A program made the translations under genes and the position numbers. The notes beneath the pieces are model-generated. The model ran no database searches, was not told where the DNA came from, and saw nothing but the letters and a program-made list of their open reading frames with translations. A stretch of 64,000 nt of DNA from Rhodococcus sp. 06-235-1A (GTDB lineage: Bacteria; Actinomycetota; Actinomycetes; Mycobacteriales; Mycobacteriaceae): NCBI RefSeq assembly GCF_002258785.1, contig NZ_NOYI01000013.1, positions 62,001 to 126,000 on the forward strand. Direction: 5' to 3'. This document shows positions 1 through 8,296 of this stretch, piece after piece. The stretch's first letter is position 1. Every line of letters begins with the position of its first letter.

Positions 1-705
1 GAGTGTCTCGAAGGTGCTGGGGTCGCTGGTGGCGTAGTAGTGGTCTGCTCCCAGCCGAAGTCCGTCTTCCTGCTTTTTCAGCGACTGCGAGAGCACTGTG
101 ACCTCGGCACCCATGGCATGGGCGATCTTGACGGCCATGTGGCCGAGTCCGCCCATACCGACGACGGCGACCTTACTGCCGGGTCCGGCACCCCAGTGGC
201 GCAGGGGTGAGTAGGTGGTGATGCCGGCGCACAGCAGGGGTGCGGCGGCGTCGAGTTCGATGCCCTCGGGGATCTTGACGACGAAGTGCTCGGTGACGAC
301 GACCTGCTGGGAGTAGCCGCCCTGGGTTGTGGTGCCGTCGCGGTCCGTGCTGCCGTAGGTCTGAATGTTGCCGACGAGGCAGTACTGCTCGAGTCCTTTG
401 ACGCACTGGGCGCACTCGCCGCACGAGTTGACCATGCAGCCGACTCCGACGCGATCGCCGACGGCGTGTTTGGTGACCTCGGAGCCGATCTCGCTAACGA
501 TGCCGGCGATTTCGTGTCCGACGACCTGGGGGTAGCTGATCGGTCCCCATTCGCCGCGTGCGGTGTGGATGTCCGAGTGGCAGATGCCGGCAAATTTTAT
601 GTCGATGCGGACGTCATGAGGTCCGACGTCACGGCGCTCGATCGTGTTGGGGGAAAGTGGCTTGTCGGCTGCGGTGGCGGCGTAGGCCTTTACGGAAGTT
701 GTCAT
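1..705 (-). CDS. Zinc-dependent alcohol dehydrogenase (partial, 3' end outside window)
   Basis: This is the N-terminal 235 residues of a medium-chain, zinc-dependent alcohol/aldehyde reductase of the AdhC/YahK (cinnamyl alcohol dehydrogenase-like) type, which interconverts primary alcohols and aldehydes with NAD(P)H in the cytosol. Reading from the ATG at 705, the sequence shows the catalytic zinc motif GICHSD followed by GHEIAG, a four-cysteine structural zinc site (CGECAQC then C after QY), and the start of the cofactor fold with [13 protein letters not shown]. No stop occurs before base 1, so the gene continues outside the window. Family members are about 345-350 residues, so about two thirds is present. 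It is separated by decayed sequence from the next gene, so its operon context is unknown. The family call is firm; the substrate is unknown. Confidence 0.9.
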   Translation of the reverse strand, partial: MTTSVKAYAATAADKPLSPNTIERRDVGPHDVRIDIKFAGICHSDIHTARGEWGPISYPQVVGHEIAGIVSEIGSEVTKHAVGDRVGVGCMVNSCGECAQCVKGLEQYCLVGNIQTYGSTDRDGTTTQGGYSQQVVVTEHFVVKIPEGIELDAAAPLLCAGITTYSPLRHWGAGPGSKVAVVGMGGLGHMAVKIAHAMGAEVTVLSQSLKKQEDGLRLGADHYYATSDPSTFETL

Positions 706-719
706 ACTTCGATACAACA

Positions 720-1237
720 ACAGCGGACCCGATCGAACCAGTGTCTGATGAGAGGTGTACCGAAAGGGCACCCCATGGTTGTCTCAGTCCGGGAACAGAA
801 AGGTCCATGATCCCCGGTGCCGTCACGACGTTGGAGACTACGGCGAGCAGGTCGAGGTGATCCGCGGCATCGTCGGTGACCGACAGCTTCCAGTGTGGTG
901 GAACCATCAACGGGGCAACACAGTTCGAGGGCTAGCTGACGTGCGTCGGGCAGTGAGATTCGTTCGGCGTCGTCATTTCCGCAGAAGTCATCGATGGCCG
1001 GGCGGATCTTTGTCGCTGCTGCCGACGCCACGCCTTGTCACGGAAATCCTCGGTATGGAAACGGGGGAAGTCCTGGTCATTGCGTGCAGTCGGATATTCG
1101 AAATACACAATGCAGCAAAGATATTGGGGCTCCTCAACGGTCGAATTTGCGGTGATCCACAGCGTCTCGTTCAACTCGACATCGTCAGGGACCAGGGAGG
1201 CGAGGTCGCCTTTCTCGCTGCGTATAGGCGCGGTTGA
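720..1237 (-). pseudogene. Decayed protein-coding gene, family not recognised
   Basis: No intact gene spans this stretch, yet three consecutive leftward reading frames each carry a segment with ordinary protein composition: roughly 1237-1035 (containing LASLVPDDVELNETLWI and YFEYPTARNDQDFPRFH), 1031-890 (KIRPAIDDFCGNDDAER) and 910-725 (WKLSVTDDAADHLDLLAV and VVTAPGIMDLSVPG). Read in order they look like one gene broken by two frameshifts. The third codon position is fairly GC-rich in the first segment, as expected for coding DNA of this genome, more so than the opposite strand read in its open frame. I do not recognise the family. Non-coding sequence with chance open frames remains possible. 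Confidence 0.35.
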
Positions 1238-1437
1238 ACACCGGTGCCGTCGAGGGATAAGTACTGTGGTCGCACTATTGGCCCTGTCGGGCGGGGGCTG
1301 CTGCGTTTCGGGCCCTCTGGAGCACAACGTTGGACGTGGTTCGACACCGACGTCGGACCACGTCCAACCATCCTGAGCTCCGGATCGTCGTCGGCAGTTT
1401 CACAGTCCAGACGACCGCCGCGCTGCGACGCGTTCGG

Positions 1438-2765
1438 TCAGCGAACTTCGACTTCGTGGCCGGCGACCGACTGCGACGGTGCAGACGCAGCATCGCTATC
1501 CCGACGTGCCCGGTCGATGATCACGAGCGCGGCCAGCGGAACCACGAGCAACACTGCGAACAGTGCACCTACGACGGGAATCGCGGCGGGTCCGTATTCG
1601 CTGATCGCTTGCGCTGTGACCCATGTGCCGACGGCGGTGCCGAGGTGAACATCGACGTGCACAGCGATGTGGCCAGAGTCGGCGCGCCCTCTGCGAATCG
1701 GACGGCCATCGACATGAGCACGGGGTTCGTGCCCAGGCCGGCCATTCCCGCGACAGCGAGAAGGGCGATCGATGGCGTAGCGAAAGATGAAAAGACGCTC
1801 AGTAGTCCGAGTGCGATCACGACGATGACGCCACCGTTCAGCGCGGTGACGTAGGGCGCGCGGTCTGCGAACCGACCGCTGTTGAGGGTGCCGGTGACGG
1901 CACCGACGCCGAAGATAGTGAGACCCAGGGGGAGGAGTCCGACGGCCAGGCCGGAGCGTTCTGTGAGCAGTGGTGCGATGAACGAGTAGGTGGACATGAC
2001 GGCCGTCGAGATCAGCACGCACGCTGCCATGACCACCCAGAGTCTTCCGGTGGCGACCGCTGCGAGTTGCGAGCGAAGAGGGATGACCGTCGATACCGAA
2101 CGACCACTGGGAACGAAGCGGGCGATAGGCACCGATGCGAGTACGGCAAATACCGCGAGGATCCAGAACGGGCCGCGCCAACCTACGAGCTGGCCGGCAA
2201 CAGAGCCGAGGGGCACCCCGATCACCGTCGCGAGAATGCCTCCACTGAGGACCAGACCAATGGCGCGCGCACTGGCGTTCGGTCCCGCAACGCGGGACGC
2301 GACAGATGCGGCGAGCGACCAGAATGCGCCCGTTGCGAGCGCGGTCACGAAGCGAGCCACGAGGATGACGGACAGGTCGTCTGTGAGTGCGACGACGATG
2401 TGTCCGGCGGAATAAACAGCGAGCGCGAGCAGAAGTGTCGTTCGTTCGGGCATCTCGAGTGCCGCCACCGCGATCAACGGGGTGGCGATCATGCCGATCG
2501 CGAACGCAGTGACCAGGAGTCCGGCCTCGGAGATGCCGATGGCGAGGTTGGAGGCGATATCGGGCAGGAGTCCGGCAACGACGAATTCCGACGTGCCCAT
2601 GAGGAACGTACCCATTGCGAGGACGTAGACGAGGAACGGCAAGGACTTTCGTTCACTGGTGGAATTGGACACAGCTGAGTTCTTTCGGGTGGGGTTCTGT
2701 TGTTTCGAGCTCGTACCGAGCGCAGGCGAGATCGGCGTCCGACTCTGGGTGCGATGCTTACTCAT
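1438..2765 (-). pseudogene. MFS drug-efflux transporter with internal frameshift (Cmx/DHA1-like)
   Basis: This encodes a 12-helix major facilitator of the DHA1 family that resembles actinobacterial chloramphenicol exporters: it opens with LPFLVYVLAMGTFLMGTSEF followed by VAGLLPDIA. The frame runs from an ATG at 2765 (or a GTG at 2672, closer to the first helix) to about 1650, reaching the segment ending TSLCTSMF. Helices 11-12 then continue in another frame as LGTAVGTWVTAQAISEYG and terminate at 1438. The junction is explained by loss of one base near 1645: inserting one base on the leftward strand restores SMFNLGTAVG, the motif expected in this family. Downstream of the shift the original frame turns arginine/serine/proline-rich and stops at 1569. 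Either the gene is recently inactivated or the base is a sequencing error. Drug specificity cannot be read from the sequence. Confidence 0.75.
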
Positions 2766-3432
2766 TGCCAGTAGGCGCAAACGTCCTGGATTGATCCGTC
2801 TTCGACACTATTGCCCACGACGCGCAGCTAGAAGGCACTGACAGGGAACCCCACCTGTGTCGACCGAGTAGATGGAGCGCAGCGCGGCGGGTGGCGGGGA
2901 TGCCGAGATTCGAGTTCGCTTCATCCGCTCGGATGATGAGAGCGCAATCTGTTCGCAATCAACAGTTTTGACCGGACAGTGCTTATGATCTTGATGACCG
3001 GGAGCAGATCGACGGAAGTCATCTTCTACTCATCACTTTGGGTCGTACTCGCATAAACGCAGACGGACGCAGGTGGTCATTCGATTTGCCGAACACTCAG
3101 CTCAACGGGCCGACGATGGACGCCGATACATCCACCTGAATTGTTATCTCTAGTACAGCGGTCCGGGGTTCGAATCCCTGATGGCGCACACCAAGTGCCC
3201 CTGAACTGCTTAATTGCTGTCATGCGCACTTTTTGTTGTCTGGGAAGGTCAAGACGTCTGGAAGCAGGACGAGGAGTTTCCGATCGACGCCGACCTCGAC
3301 ATCATCACCGCCCACGGCTCCCTCGATGTGCGCGCTGCGTCGATCGATTGGGATGACGACGCCGCCCTCAGCGCCGGCGATGGTCGATTTCGGGACGGCG
3401 GTTTCTGCTCGACGCGGTGGTGATCGTGACCG
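2766..3432. other. Gene-poor stretch with tRNA scar
   Basis: This 667-base gap carries no convincing gene. Its recognisable element is the tRNA 3' fragment described separately (3156-3193). A rightward open frame from a TTG at 3214 to 3423 has a plausible acidic segment (DEEFPIDADLDIITAHGSL) but no ribosome binding site and no family I recognise; it could be the remnant of a gene lost when the adjacent MFS gene arrived. The part nearest 2766 should contain the promoter of the leftward MFS gene. Confidence 0.4.
3156..3193 (+). other. Isolated 3' fragment of a tRNA gene (tRNA-Lys-like), probable att-site scar
   Basis: The stretch contains a T-stem/loop block (CCGGGGTTCGAATCCCTG) followed by a 3' acceptor-like end (ATGGCGCA, then CA and CCA), which matches the 3' part of actinobacterial tRNA-Lys genes. 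The matching 5' acceptor strand, D-arm and intact anticodon arm are not found upstream, so it cannot be a functional tRNA. Such fragments are typically left where an integrative element recombined into a tRNA 3' end. No integrase gene lies in the window. Confidence 0.6.
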
Positions 3433-4683
3433 TCATGAGGAAAGTGCAGTTGTTGGCCAGTGGGCCGGCTTGCTCAGCCCCCGGACGTCGCGGCTGGCCG
3501 CTAGCGGCGCGAGGCTGGCGACCAGAAGTGCCGAGCCGATGAACATCGACGCCGGTCCGCCGGCAGCGGCGACCGACAGCCCCGCTGCTGGTGGGGCCAG
3601 CGGCGCAAGTCCGAGCGAGAAGACTCCACCGGCGGCGTTGACGCGTGCTTGGAGGTGTGTGGGCGTTACCGACGCGATGAAGGCGGAGATGCCGGCGTTG
3701 TTGGCGGGGAGCAGCACGATGCCGGCGGCGAACAGCGCACCGATCAGGACCACATTTGTCGTCAATCCCATCGGGGCGACGATGACGGCCAACGCCAAGC
3801 CCGTGGACATCGTCAACCGCCCGGTGCGGAAGGTCGCAACAATTCGCCCCGCCGCAACTGCGCCGATCAGACCTGCGGCGGCGGCTACCGTGTCGATGAG
3901 ACCGATGGCCACCGGGTTCACGCCATCTCGGATCAGCCGCAAGGTCACAGCGGTGAAGACGTATGCCAAGGCGAAGTTGAACATTCCTCCCCACATCAGG
4001 ATTGCGCGCACCGAACTGTGTCGCCACACGAAAACGAAGCCGTCGCGTGCGTCGCTCAGAAAGGACCTGCTCGGTTGATCCGACGTTCTCGTCGTCGTCG
4101 GCAATCGGCTCGAGAGGAGCCCAAATGTCAGGTAGCTGATCGCGTCGACGATGAACGGCACACTGCGCGCAATCGAGTACAGCGCCCCACCCAACGGTGG
4201 GCCGATCAAAGTCGCAAGGTGCTCCCGTACCTGAATGCGTGTGTACGCCAACGGAAGCTGGCCTATCGGAACCGCGTGCCGAATTGCTGCTGATACCGCA
4301 GGACCGACGAACGCGTCGGCCACCCCGATCGCCAACCCGGCGAGCACCAGATGGATCAGACTCAGTGTGTGGGTGAGCGAGGCGGCGGCGACGCTCGACA
4401 TCGACACGGTTGCAGCAACATTGGCGACAGTGAGCGTCCGACGGTGAGGCCACCGGTCGACGAGCGGACCGGACACCAGCCGCCCCAGCAGCTCGCCGGT
4501 CAGGACGCCGGTGGCGGCCAGGCCTGCCAAGAACGTCGAGCCGGTCAAGGCAAAGCCGACCAGGGGGAAGACCAATGTGCTCATCGACGAACCCACACCG
4601 GAGAGCACACCGCCGGTCCACAGGATCAGGAAGGACCGGTTCCGGTGCAGTGGAGACTCGTCGACGCCCTTGTTCGAATCCAC
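3433..4683 (-). CDS. MFS transporter (EntS/MFS_3-like)
   Basis: A 416-residue major facilitator of the 12-helix type that includes EntS-like exporters and the macrolide-efflux-related MFS_3 group; it should be an inner-membrane exporter driven by the proton gradient. The first helix pair (FLILWTGGVLSGVGSSMSTL) and the loop with RWPHRRTL after helix 3 fit the family, and hydrophobic segments continue to the C-terminus. I place the start at the GTG at 4683 because a perfect AGGAGG lies 8 bases upstream of it; a longer open frame extends to 4827, but its extra residues are arginine-rich and unlike a transporter N-terminus. It stands alone, with the tRNA fragment downstream and another MFS gene upstream. 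Substrate unknown. Confidence 0.85.
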   Translation of the reverse strand: MDSNKGVDESPLHRNRSFLILWTGGVLSGVGSSMSTLVFPLVGFALTGSTFLAGLAATGVLTGELLGRLVSGPLVDRWPHRRTLTVANVAATVSMSSVAAASLTHTLSLIHLVLAGLAIGVADAFVGPAVSAAIRHAVPIGQLPLAYTRIQVREHLATLIGPPLGGALYSIARSVPFIVDAISYLTFGLLSSRLPTTTRTSDQPSRSFLSDARDGFVFVWRHSSVRAILMWGGMFNFALAYVFTAVTLRLIRDGVNPVAIGLIDTVAAAAGLIGAVAAGRIVATFRTGRLTMSTGLALAVIVAPMGLTTNVVLIGALFAAGIVLLPANNAGISAFIASVTPTHLQARVNAAGGVFSLGLAPLAPPAAGLSVAAAGGPASMFIGSALLVASLAPLAASRDVRGLSKPAHWPTTALSS

Positions 4684-4900
4684 CAGGTCTGTCCTCCTGT
4701 CGCCAGTGCACCGTATACCGGTATGCCGGCCAGGGCACCGCCGATCACTCGCCCGCGGTATGAAGCCAGGCTCAGACGCTAGTGCGTTCTGTGTCAGGTT
4801 CGAGGATTCTGCGCGGCGTGGCCGCACCGCATGCTCGCTCAGGTATAAAGAGGCTCTCAGTTACCAAGAGGCTCAGGCATGGCTCAGGATTGCTGGTTTC

Positions 4901-6106
4901 TCAGGAGTTGCTGGACGGTGTGGTGTGGACCGTGAATGACCCGAGCCTCGGAAGCATCACTGCCATGAGCACGGACGCGGTCCCGAGTGCGATCAGTGCT
5001 CCGGTGAGCCCGCCGAACACGGCACCGAGGGCGACGACGACGAGGGGGCACAGGAATTCACCGGTGAACATGGCGGCTGTCCAGGCTCCGGTGCCGCGGG
5101 CGCGCTGAGCGTAGTCGAGGTCGCTGACAACCCAGTGGAGCAACGTCGGAAGCAGCAGTCCACATCCGGCCGAAGCGATGATGCCACCAACCGCGACGAA
5201 CAGGGGATTCGATGCCAGTCCGACGACGGCCAGGCCGATACCGGATGCACCGAATGCAATGGGCAACAACATCTTCGGACCGGCGTCGGAAAGTCGACCG
5301 AAAGTGAGCGCGGCAAGTGCCGTAGCCAGCGCGACTAGCGCACTCACGATGCCGATGGTAGCTGTGTTGTTCACACCGACGGCGTCGAGTTTGATCGGAA
5401 TCTGCACGATCGGTGTGTAGAACACGGCCCCGCCGAACAGTGTGACGGCCAACGGTTTGAGCAGAGGCCGCCATCGAATCGACGCAACCAGGTCTTGCAT
5501 CGTGGTCGTGGAACGAGGCTGCCACAGCATGATCGGGGTGAGGATCGCGAAGACGACTCCGACGGTGTAAAGCCAGAACGGAGTTCTCCAGTCGTTCTGT
5601 GCAAGTGCGCCGCCGAGACCGATGAAGACCACGGCCGACAAACTCGTGAACACCACCTGCAACCCGAAGTAGCGAGCGCGGTCCTTGCCGGAGAAGTAAT
5701 CAGCGATCAGTGTGGTGCAAGAGGTCATGATGGCGGCTTCGGCAACGCCGACACCGAGTCTCGACGCCACGATCAACGGGAGTGAGTCCAAAAAGAACGG
5801 GGCGATTCCGAACAGCGAGTAGACGACGAGCGCGACAGTCAGCAGTCGGATGCGACCCACCTTGTCGATCACCCGTCCCGCGCCGAGCGCGAGCAAACCG
5901 ATCATCAGCGCAGGCGCAGTGATGGTCAGGGGAACCAAGGCTTCGACGCCGGGTGTGTCGGCAAACTCGTCGAGCATCTGCGGTTGAATCGGGGCGAGCA
6001 ACACCGCACCGAGCACCGGCAGGCAACTCATCGAGACCAACAGAATTCCCTGGGTGCGACCTGGCGTCCTCTGCTGCACACCAGGTTCGGAACCGAGTTG
6101 AGTCAT
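4901..6106 (-). CDS. MFS transporter, probably controlled by the divergent TetR
   Basis: A 401-residue major facilitator with twelve predicted membrane helices, beginning LLVSMSCLPVLGAVLLAPIQ and carrying the family loop motif GRVIDKVGRIRL between helices 2 and 3, plus GRLSDAGPK at the second pseudo-repeat. It is likely a proton-coupled exporter in the cytoplasmic membrane. The start at 6106 follows a purine-rich AGGGAGATCTAC; the open frame extends further upstream, but those residues do not look like a transporter N-terminus. The gene is divergent from a TetR gene, with a dyad-symmetric operator at 6306-6323 between them, the usual arrangement for a drug-responsive pump and its repressor. 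Substrate unknown. Confidence 0.85.
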   Translation of the reverse strand: MTQLGSEPGVQQRTPGRTQGILLVSMSCLPVLGAVLLAPIQPQMLDEFADTPGVEALVPLTITAPALMIGLLALGAGRVIDKVGRIRLLTVALVVYSLFGIAPFFLDSLPLIVASRLGVGVAEAAIMTSCTTLIADYFSGKDRARYFGLQVVFTSLSAVVFIGLGGALAQNDWRTPFWLYTVGVVFAILTPIMLWQPRSTTTMQDLVASIRWRPLLKPLAVTLFGGAVFYTPIVQIPIKLDAVGVNNTATIGIVSALVALATALAALTFGRLSDAGPKMLLPIAFGASGIGLAVVGLASNPLFVAVGGIIASAGCGLLLPTLLHWVVSDLDYAQRARGTGAWTAAMFTGEFLCPLVVVALGAVFGGLTGALIALGTASVLMAVMLPRLGSFTVHTTPSSNS

Positions 6107-6305
6107 GTAGATCTCCCTGAATCGTACGAAGGACCTCGAGTGAGGTGGGTCACGCATCGCCGCAAAGTGTGTGTCGGTGTCGGCGATCAGGGAAATCGAA
6201 TGTGTTGACACCGCATATCAGTCCGAGTGATACATCTCGAGCCTCCCCACGTCAGCGACGTCGAGGTGGGGTGCGGCGGGTCGGGTGCACAGCTGAGCAC
6301 CCTTG

Positions 6306-6323
6306 TTATGATGGACGACATAA
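6306..6323. promoter_or_regulatory. Putative TetR operator between divergent MFS and TetR genes
   Basis: TTATG and CATAA form an inverted repeat with an 8-base centre, 26 bases upstream of the TetR start. It resembles the perfect palindromes beside the paralogous TetR at 62809 (CTATG-N8-CATAG), which supports its being the binding site of this regulator subfamily. Confidence 0.6.
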
Positions 6324-6349
6324 TCAGAGCCGACCCGAGAGGTGGCACC

Positions 6350-6931
6350 ATGCCGAGACGGTCGACCGCACGCGAAGACATGCTGCGCAGCGCCATCGCG
6401 TTGTTCAAACAGAGGGGCGTCGAGGCAACGTCCGTCGCCGACGTCCTGGAACATGCGGGTGCTCCGCGAGGCTCGGTCTACCACCATTTTCCGCAGGGTC
6501 GACCACAGCTGGTGGAAGAGGCGACCCGAGCGGCCGGTACCTTCATGGGTTCGATGATCTCGGCAGGATTGACAACCCTCGGTCCGCTGCGGACGGTTGA
6601 AGCGATCATTTCCGGATTTCGCGGCGAGTTACTGGCCACCGATTTCGCATCGGGGTGTCCGGTGGCCTCCGTCGCTATCGAAGGGCCTCAGAGTCCGGCC
6701 GCACTCGCTGCCGCGGGGGAGTCGTTCACCTCGTGGGAGGACACGATCGCGGCGTCACTGTGGCAGCACGGTATCGATCAGGAACGCGCCCATGGGTTGG
6801 CCACCATGGCACTCTCGGCTATCGAGGGCGCCTTGCTGCTGTGCAAGGCACAGCGGAGCACCAGGGCGCTGGACCTTGTAGAGAAAGAAATGGTGCTCTT
6901 GTTCAATGGAGTCGTCGGCTCGTCACGGTAG
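6350..6931 (+). CDS. TetR-family transcriptional regulator (LmrA/YxaF-like)
   Basis: A 193-residue TetR repressor. The N-terminal helix-turn-helix is clear (MLRSAIALFKQRGVEATSVA, then HAGAPRGSVYHHFP and GRPQLVEEATRAAG), a signature typical of the LmrA/YxaF group of multidrug-responsive repressors; the ligand-binding half contains AAGESFTSWEDTIAASLW. I chose the ATG at 6350, preceded by GAGAGGTGG, over an upstream in-frame start because the regulator family begins a few residues before the first helix. It is divergent from the MFS gene at 4901-6106 and very similar (by eye well over half identical) to the TetR at 62809, which also neighbours an efflux pump. It probably represses both itself and the pump. 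Its 3' end overlaps the convergent gene by 9 bases. Confidence 0.92.
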   Translation: MPRRSTAREDMLRSAIALFKQRGVEATSVADVLEHAGAPRGSVYHHFPQGRPQLVEEATRAAGTFMGSMISAGLTTLGPLRTVEAIISGFRGELLATDFASGCPVASVAIEGPQSPAALAAAGESFTSWEDTIAASLWQHGIDQERAHGLATMALSAIEGALLLCKAQRSTRALDLVEKEMVLLFNGVVGSSR

Positions 6932-7594
6932 CCGAGCGCCAGAGCCTGCGATCACTTGCCGAACCGCATCGGCGACAGGCGTTGTGCCGTCGGTGAGTTC
7001 GACGATCGTCCCGGTCAGTGCGGGTTCGGCCAACGCTGCCGCGATGAACGATGCGACGTTGTCGCGCCGTACGTCGCCGTGCTCGATGGCCAATCCGGCG
7101 GTGACGGTGCCATCCCCCGGCTCGTCGAGTAGCACTCCGGGCCGGACGATCAGCCAATCCAACTCGGTGTGGGACAGGTAGACATCGGCAGTCTTCTTGG
7201 TGGCCATGTAGTGCTCGAATCCTTCGGAAGGCTGTTGGCTGCGGCCCGATTCGGGGAACGCCGAGACCAGTACGAACCGCTTCACGCCCGCACTGTGCGC
7301 TGCGTCGGCTGCCTTTTCCAAACCTTTTCCGTCGATCGACGTCGTCTTGTCCATGCCGGTACCGTGTGCGCCTGCACTGAAGACGACGGCGTCGTGGCCG
7401 GCGAACGCGGTTGCCAGCGTGGCGGCGTCGCTATCGATGAGGTCACCGAAAACAGCTGTAGCGCCGGTTGATTCGACTCGGTCACGGTGAGCGAGGTTGC
7501 GGATCATTCCGGAGACCGTGTCACCGCGAGCGGTCAGAACGGTGCTCAGTCTGGAGCCGATGCCGCCGGCAGCTCCGATGATGAAGATCTTCAT
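6923..7594 (-). CDS. NAD(P)-binding protein, NmrA/atypical SDR family
   Basis: A 223-residue single-domain Rossmann protein. It opens with the cofactor motif FIIGAAGGIGSRLSTVL and carries VFSAGAHGTGMD, RFVLVSAF and an active-site-like YMATKK, the pattern of atypical short-chain dehydrogenases of the NAD(P)H-binding (YwnB/NmrA-like) type. Members range from NADPH sensors to oxidoreductases, so the reaction cannot be assigned. The start at 7594 has AGGAGAGACC just upstream; the longer open frame beyond it is arginine-rich and not credible. The gene is divergent from the thioesterase/monooxygenase operon, and its end overlaps the TetR gene by 9 bases. Confidence 0.88.
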   Translation of the reverse strand: MKIFIIGAAGGIGSRLSTVLTARGDTVSGMIRNLAHRDRVESTGATAVFGDLIDSDAATLATAFAGHDAVVFSAGAHGTGMDKTTSIDGKGLEKAADAAHSAGVKRFVLVSAFPESGRSQQPSEGFEHYMATKKTADVYLSHTELDWLIVRPGVLLDEPGDGTVTAGLAIEHGDVRRDNVASFIAAALAEPALTGTIVELTDGTTPVADAVRQVIAGSGARLP

Positions 7595-7649
7595 ATGGTC
7601 TCTCCTGGCTGTCGGTGAACACTGTATCGGCCGAGCCTTCCTCGGGCGT

Positions 7650-7663
7650 TGTGCATGCGCACA
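7650..7663. promoter_or_regulatory. Inverted repeat TGTGC-N4-GCACA (putative operator, copy 1)
   Basis: TGTGCATGCGCACA lies between the divergent NAD(P)-binding protein gene and the thioesterase operon. The same TGTGC-N4-GCACA design recurs in the divergent regions at 14496 and 20190. The binding protein is unknown; the PucR regulator at the end of the operon it precedes is one candidate. Confidence 0.45.
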
Positions 7664-7759
7664 CCTTCCTGCGTTCGGACGTGTTGTGGCAGCTATCGCG
7701 ACGACGAACCTTCTCGACCACGATGGTGCAGAGAATACGTCGGCGAAGGGGTGAACACT

Positions 7760-8296
7760 GTGATCATGACGATCCGCTGGCTCGTTCGCATGCGGTCCAC
7801 GAGGCGAAAAGCCACGGTAGGGGAGGTTTTGGAAACGCGGTTCCGGGTGCTTCTCGTGGATCTCGACGTCCTGATGCACATGACGAACGGTCGATACCTG
7901 TCCGTTCTGGACGCTGCGCGAATTTCGTACTACGCAAGAACAGGTCTCTGGGCGCAGTTTCGCAGCCGCGGGTGGAGCCCGGTGGTGACCGCCCAAACCA
8001 TCACATATCACCGTTCTCTCACTTTCCCTCGGTCGTACCGCGTGCGAACACGCCTGCTGGGCACCGATGCCAAAAATCTCTACTTCGAGCAGGTATTCCA
8101 CATCGGCGACATCGACTATGCGACCGCGTTCGTGTCTGTTCGCCTGACGAGCAAGACTCACGGTTCGGTCGGTCCCGCTGAAATCTTGACCCTCGACGGC
8201 GCGTTCGCACTGCCCACTGAGTTGCCGGCTTCGGTCACCTCGTGGTCTGAATTCTCCCGAAAGCCTCACTCACAGAACGCGAGAGAATCATGGTGA
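7760..8296 (+). CDS. Hotdog-fold thioesterase (4HBT/acyl-ACP thioesterase-like)
   Basis: A protein of about 178 residues of the thioesterase superfamily that hydrolyses acyl-CoA or related thioesters. The hallmark segment is LLVDLDVLMHMTNGRYLSVL, where the D-x-x-x-H-x-x-N-x-x-Y pattern gives the hotdog active site; VVTAQTITYHRSLTFPRSY follows. I favour the GTG at 7760, 8 bases after AAGGGG; a GTG at 7751 and an ATG at 7766 are alternatives. It is the first gene of the operon with the monooxygenase, whose ATG overlaps its last 7 bases, so the two are translationally coupled. It may release a free acid from a CoA thioester made upstream or downstream of the oxygenation step. Substrate unknown. 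Confidence 0.8.
   Translation: MIMTIRWLVRMRSTRRKATVGEVLETRFRVLLVDLDVLMHMTNGRYLSVLDAARISYYARTGLWAQFRSRGWSPVVTAQTITYHRSLTFPRSYRVRTRLLGTDAKNLYFEQVFHIGDIDYATAFVSVRLTSKTHGSVGPAEILTLDGAFALPTELPASVTSWSEFSRKPHSQNARESW

Noticed and set aside
755..1237. Rightward open frame of 160 codons with a protein-like stretch (containing ILGMETGEVLVIACSRIF).
   Set aside because: The opposite strand reads as a better protein with more GC-rich third positions, and the frame has no ribosome binding site.
2758..2958. Leftward 66-codon frame upstream of the MFS pseudogene.
   Set aside because: Likely promoter region; composition is not clearly coding.
3214..3423. Rightward 69-codon frame with an acidic segment.
   Set aside because: TTG start without ribosome site and no recognisable family; noted in the gap entry only.
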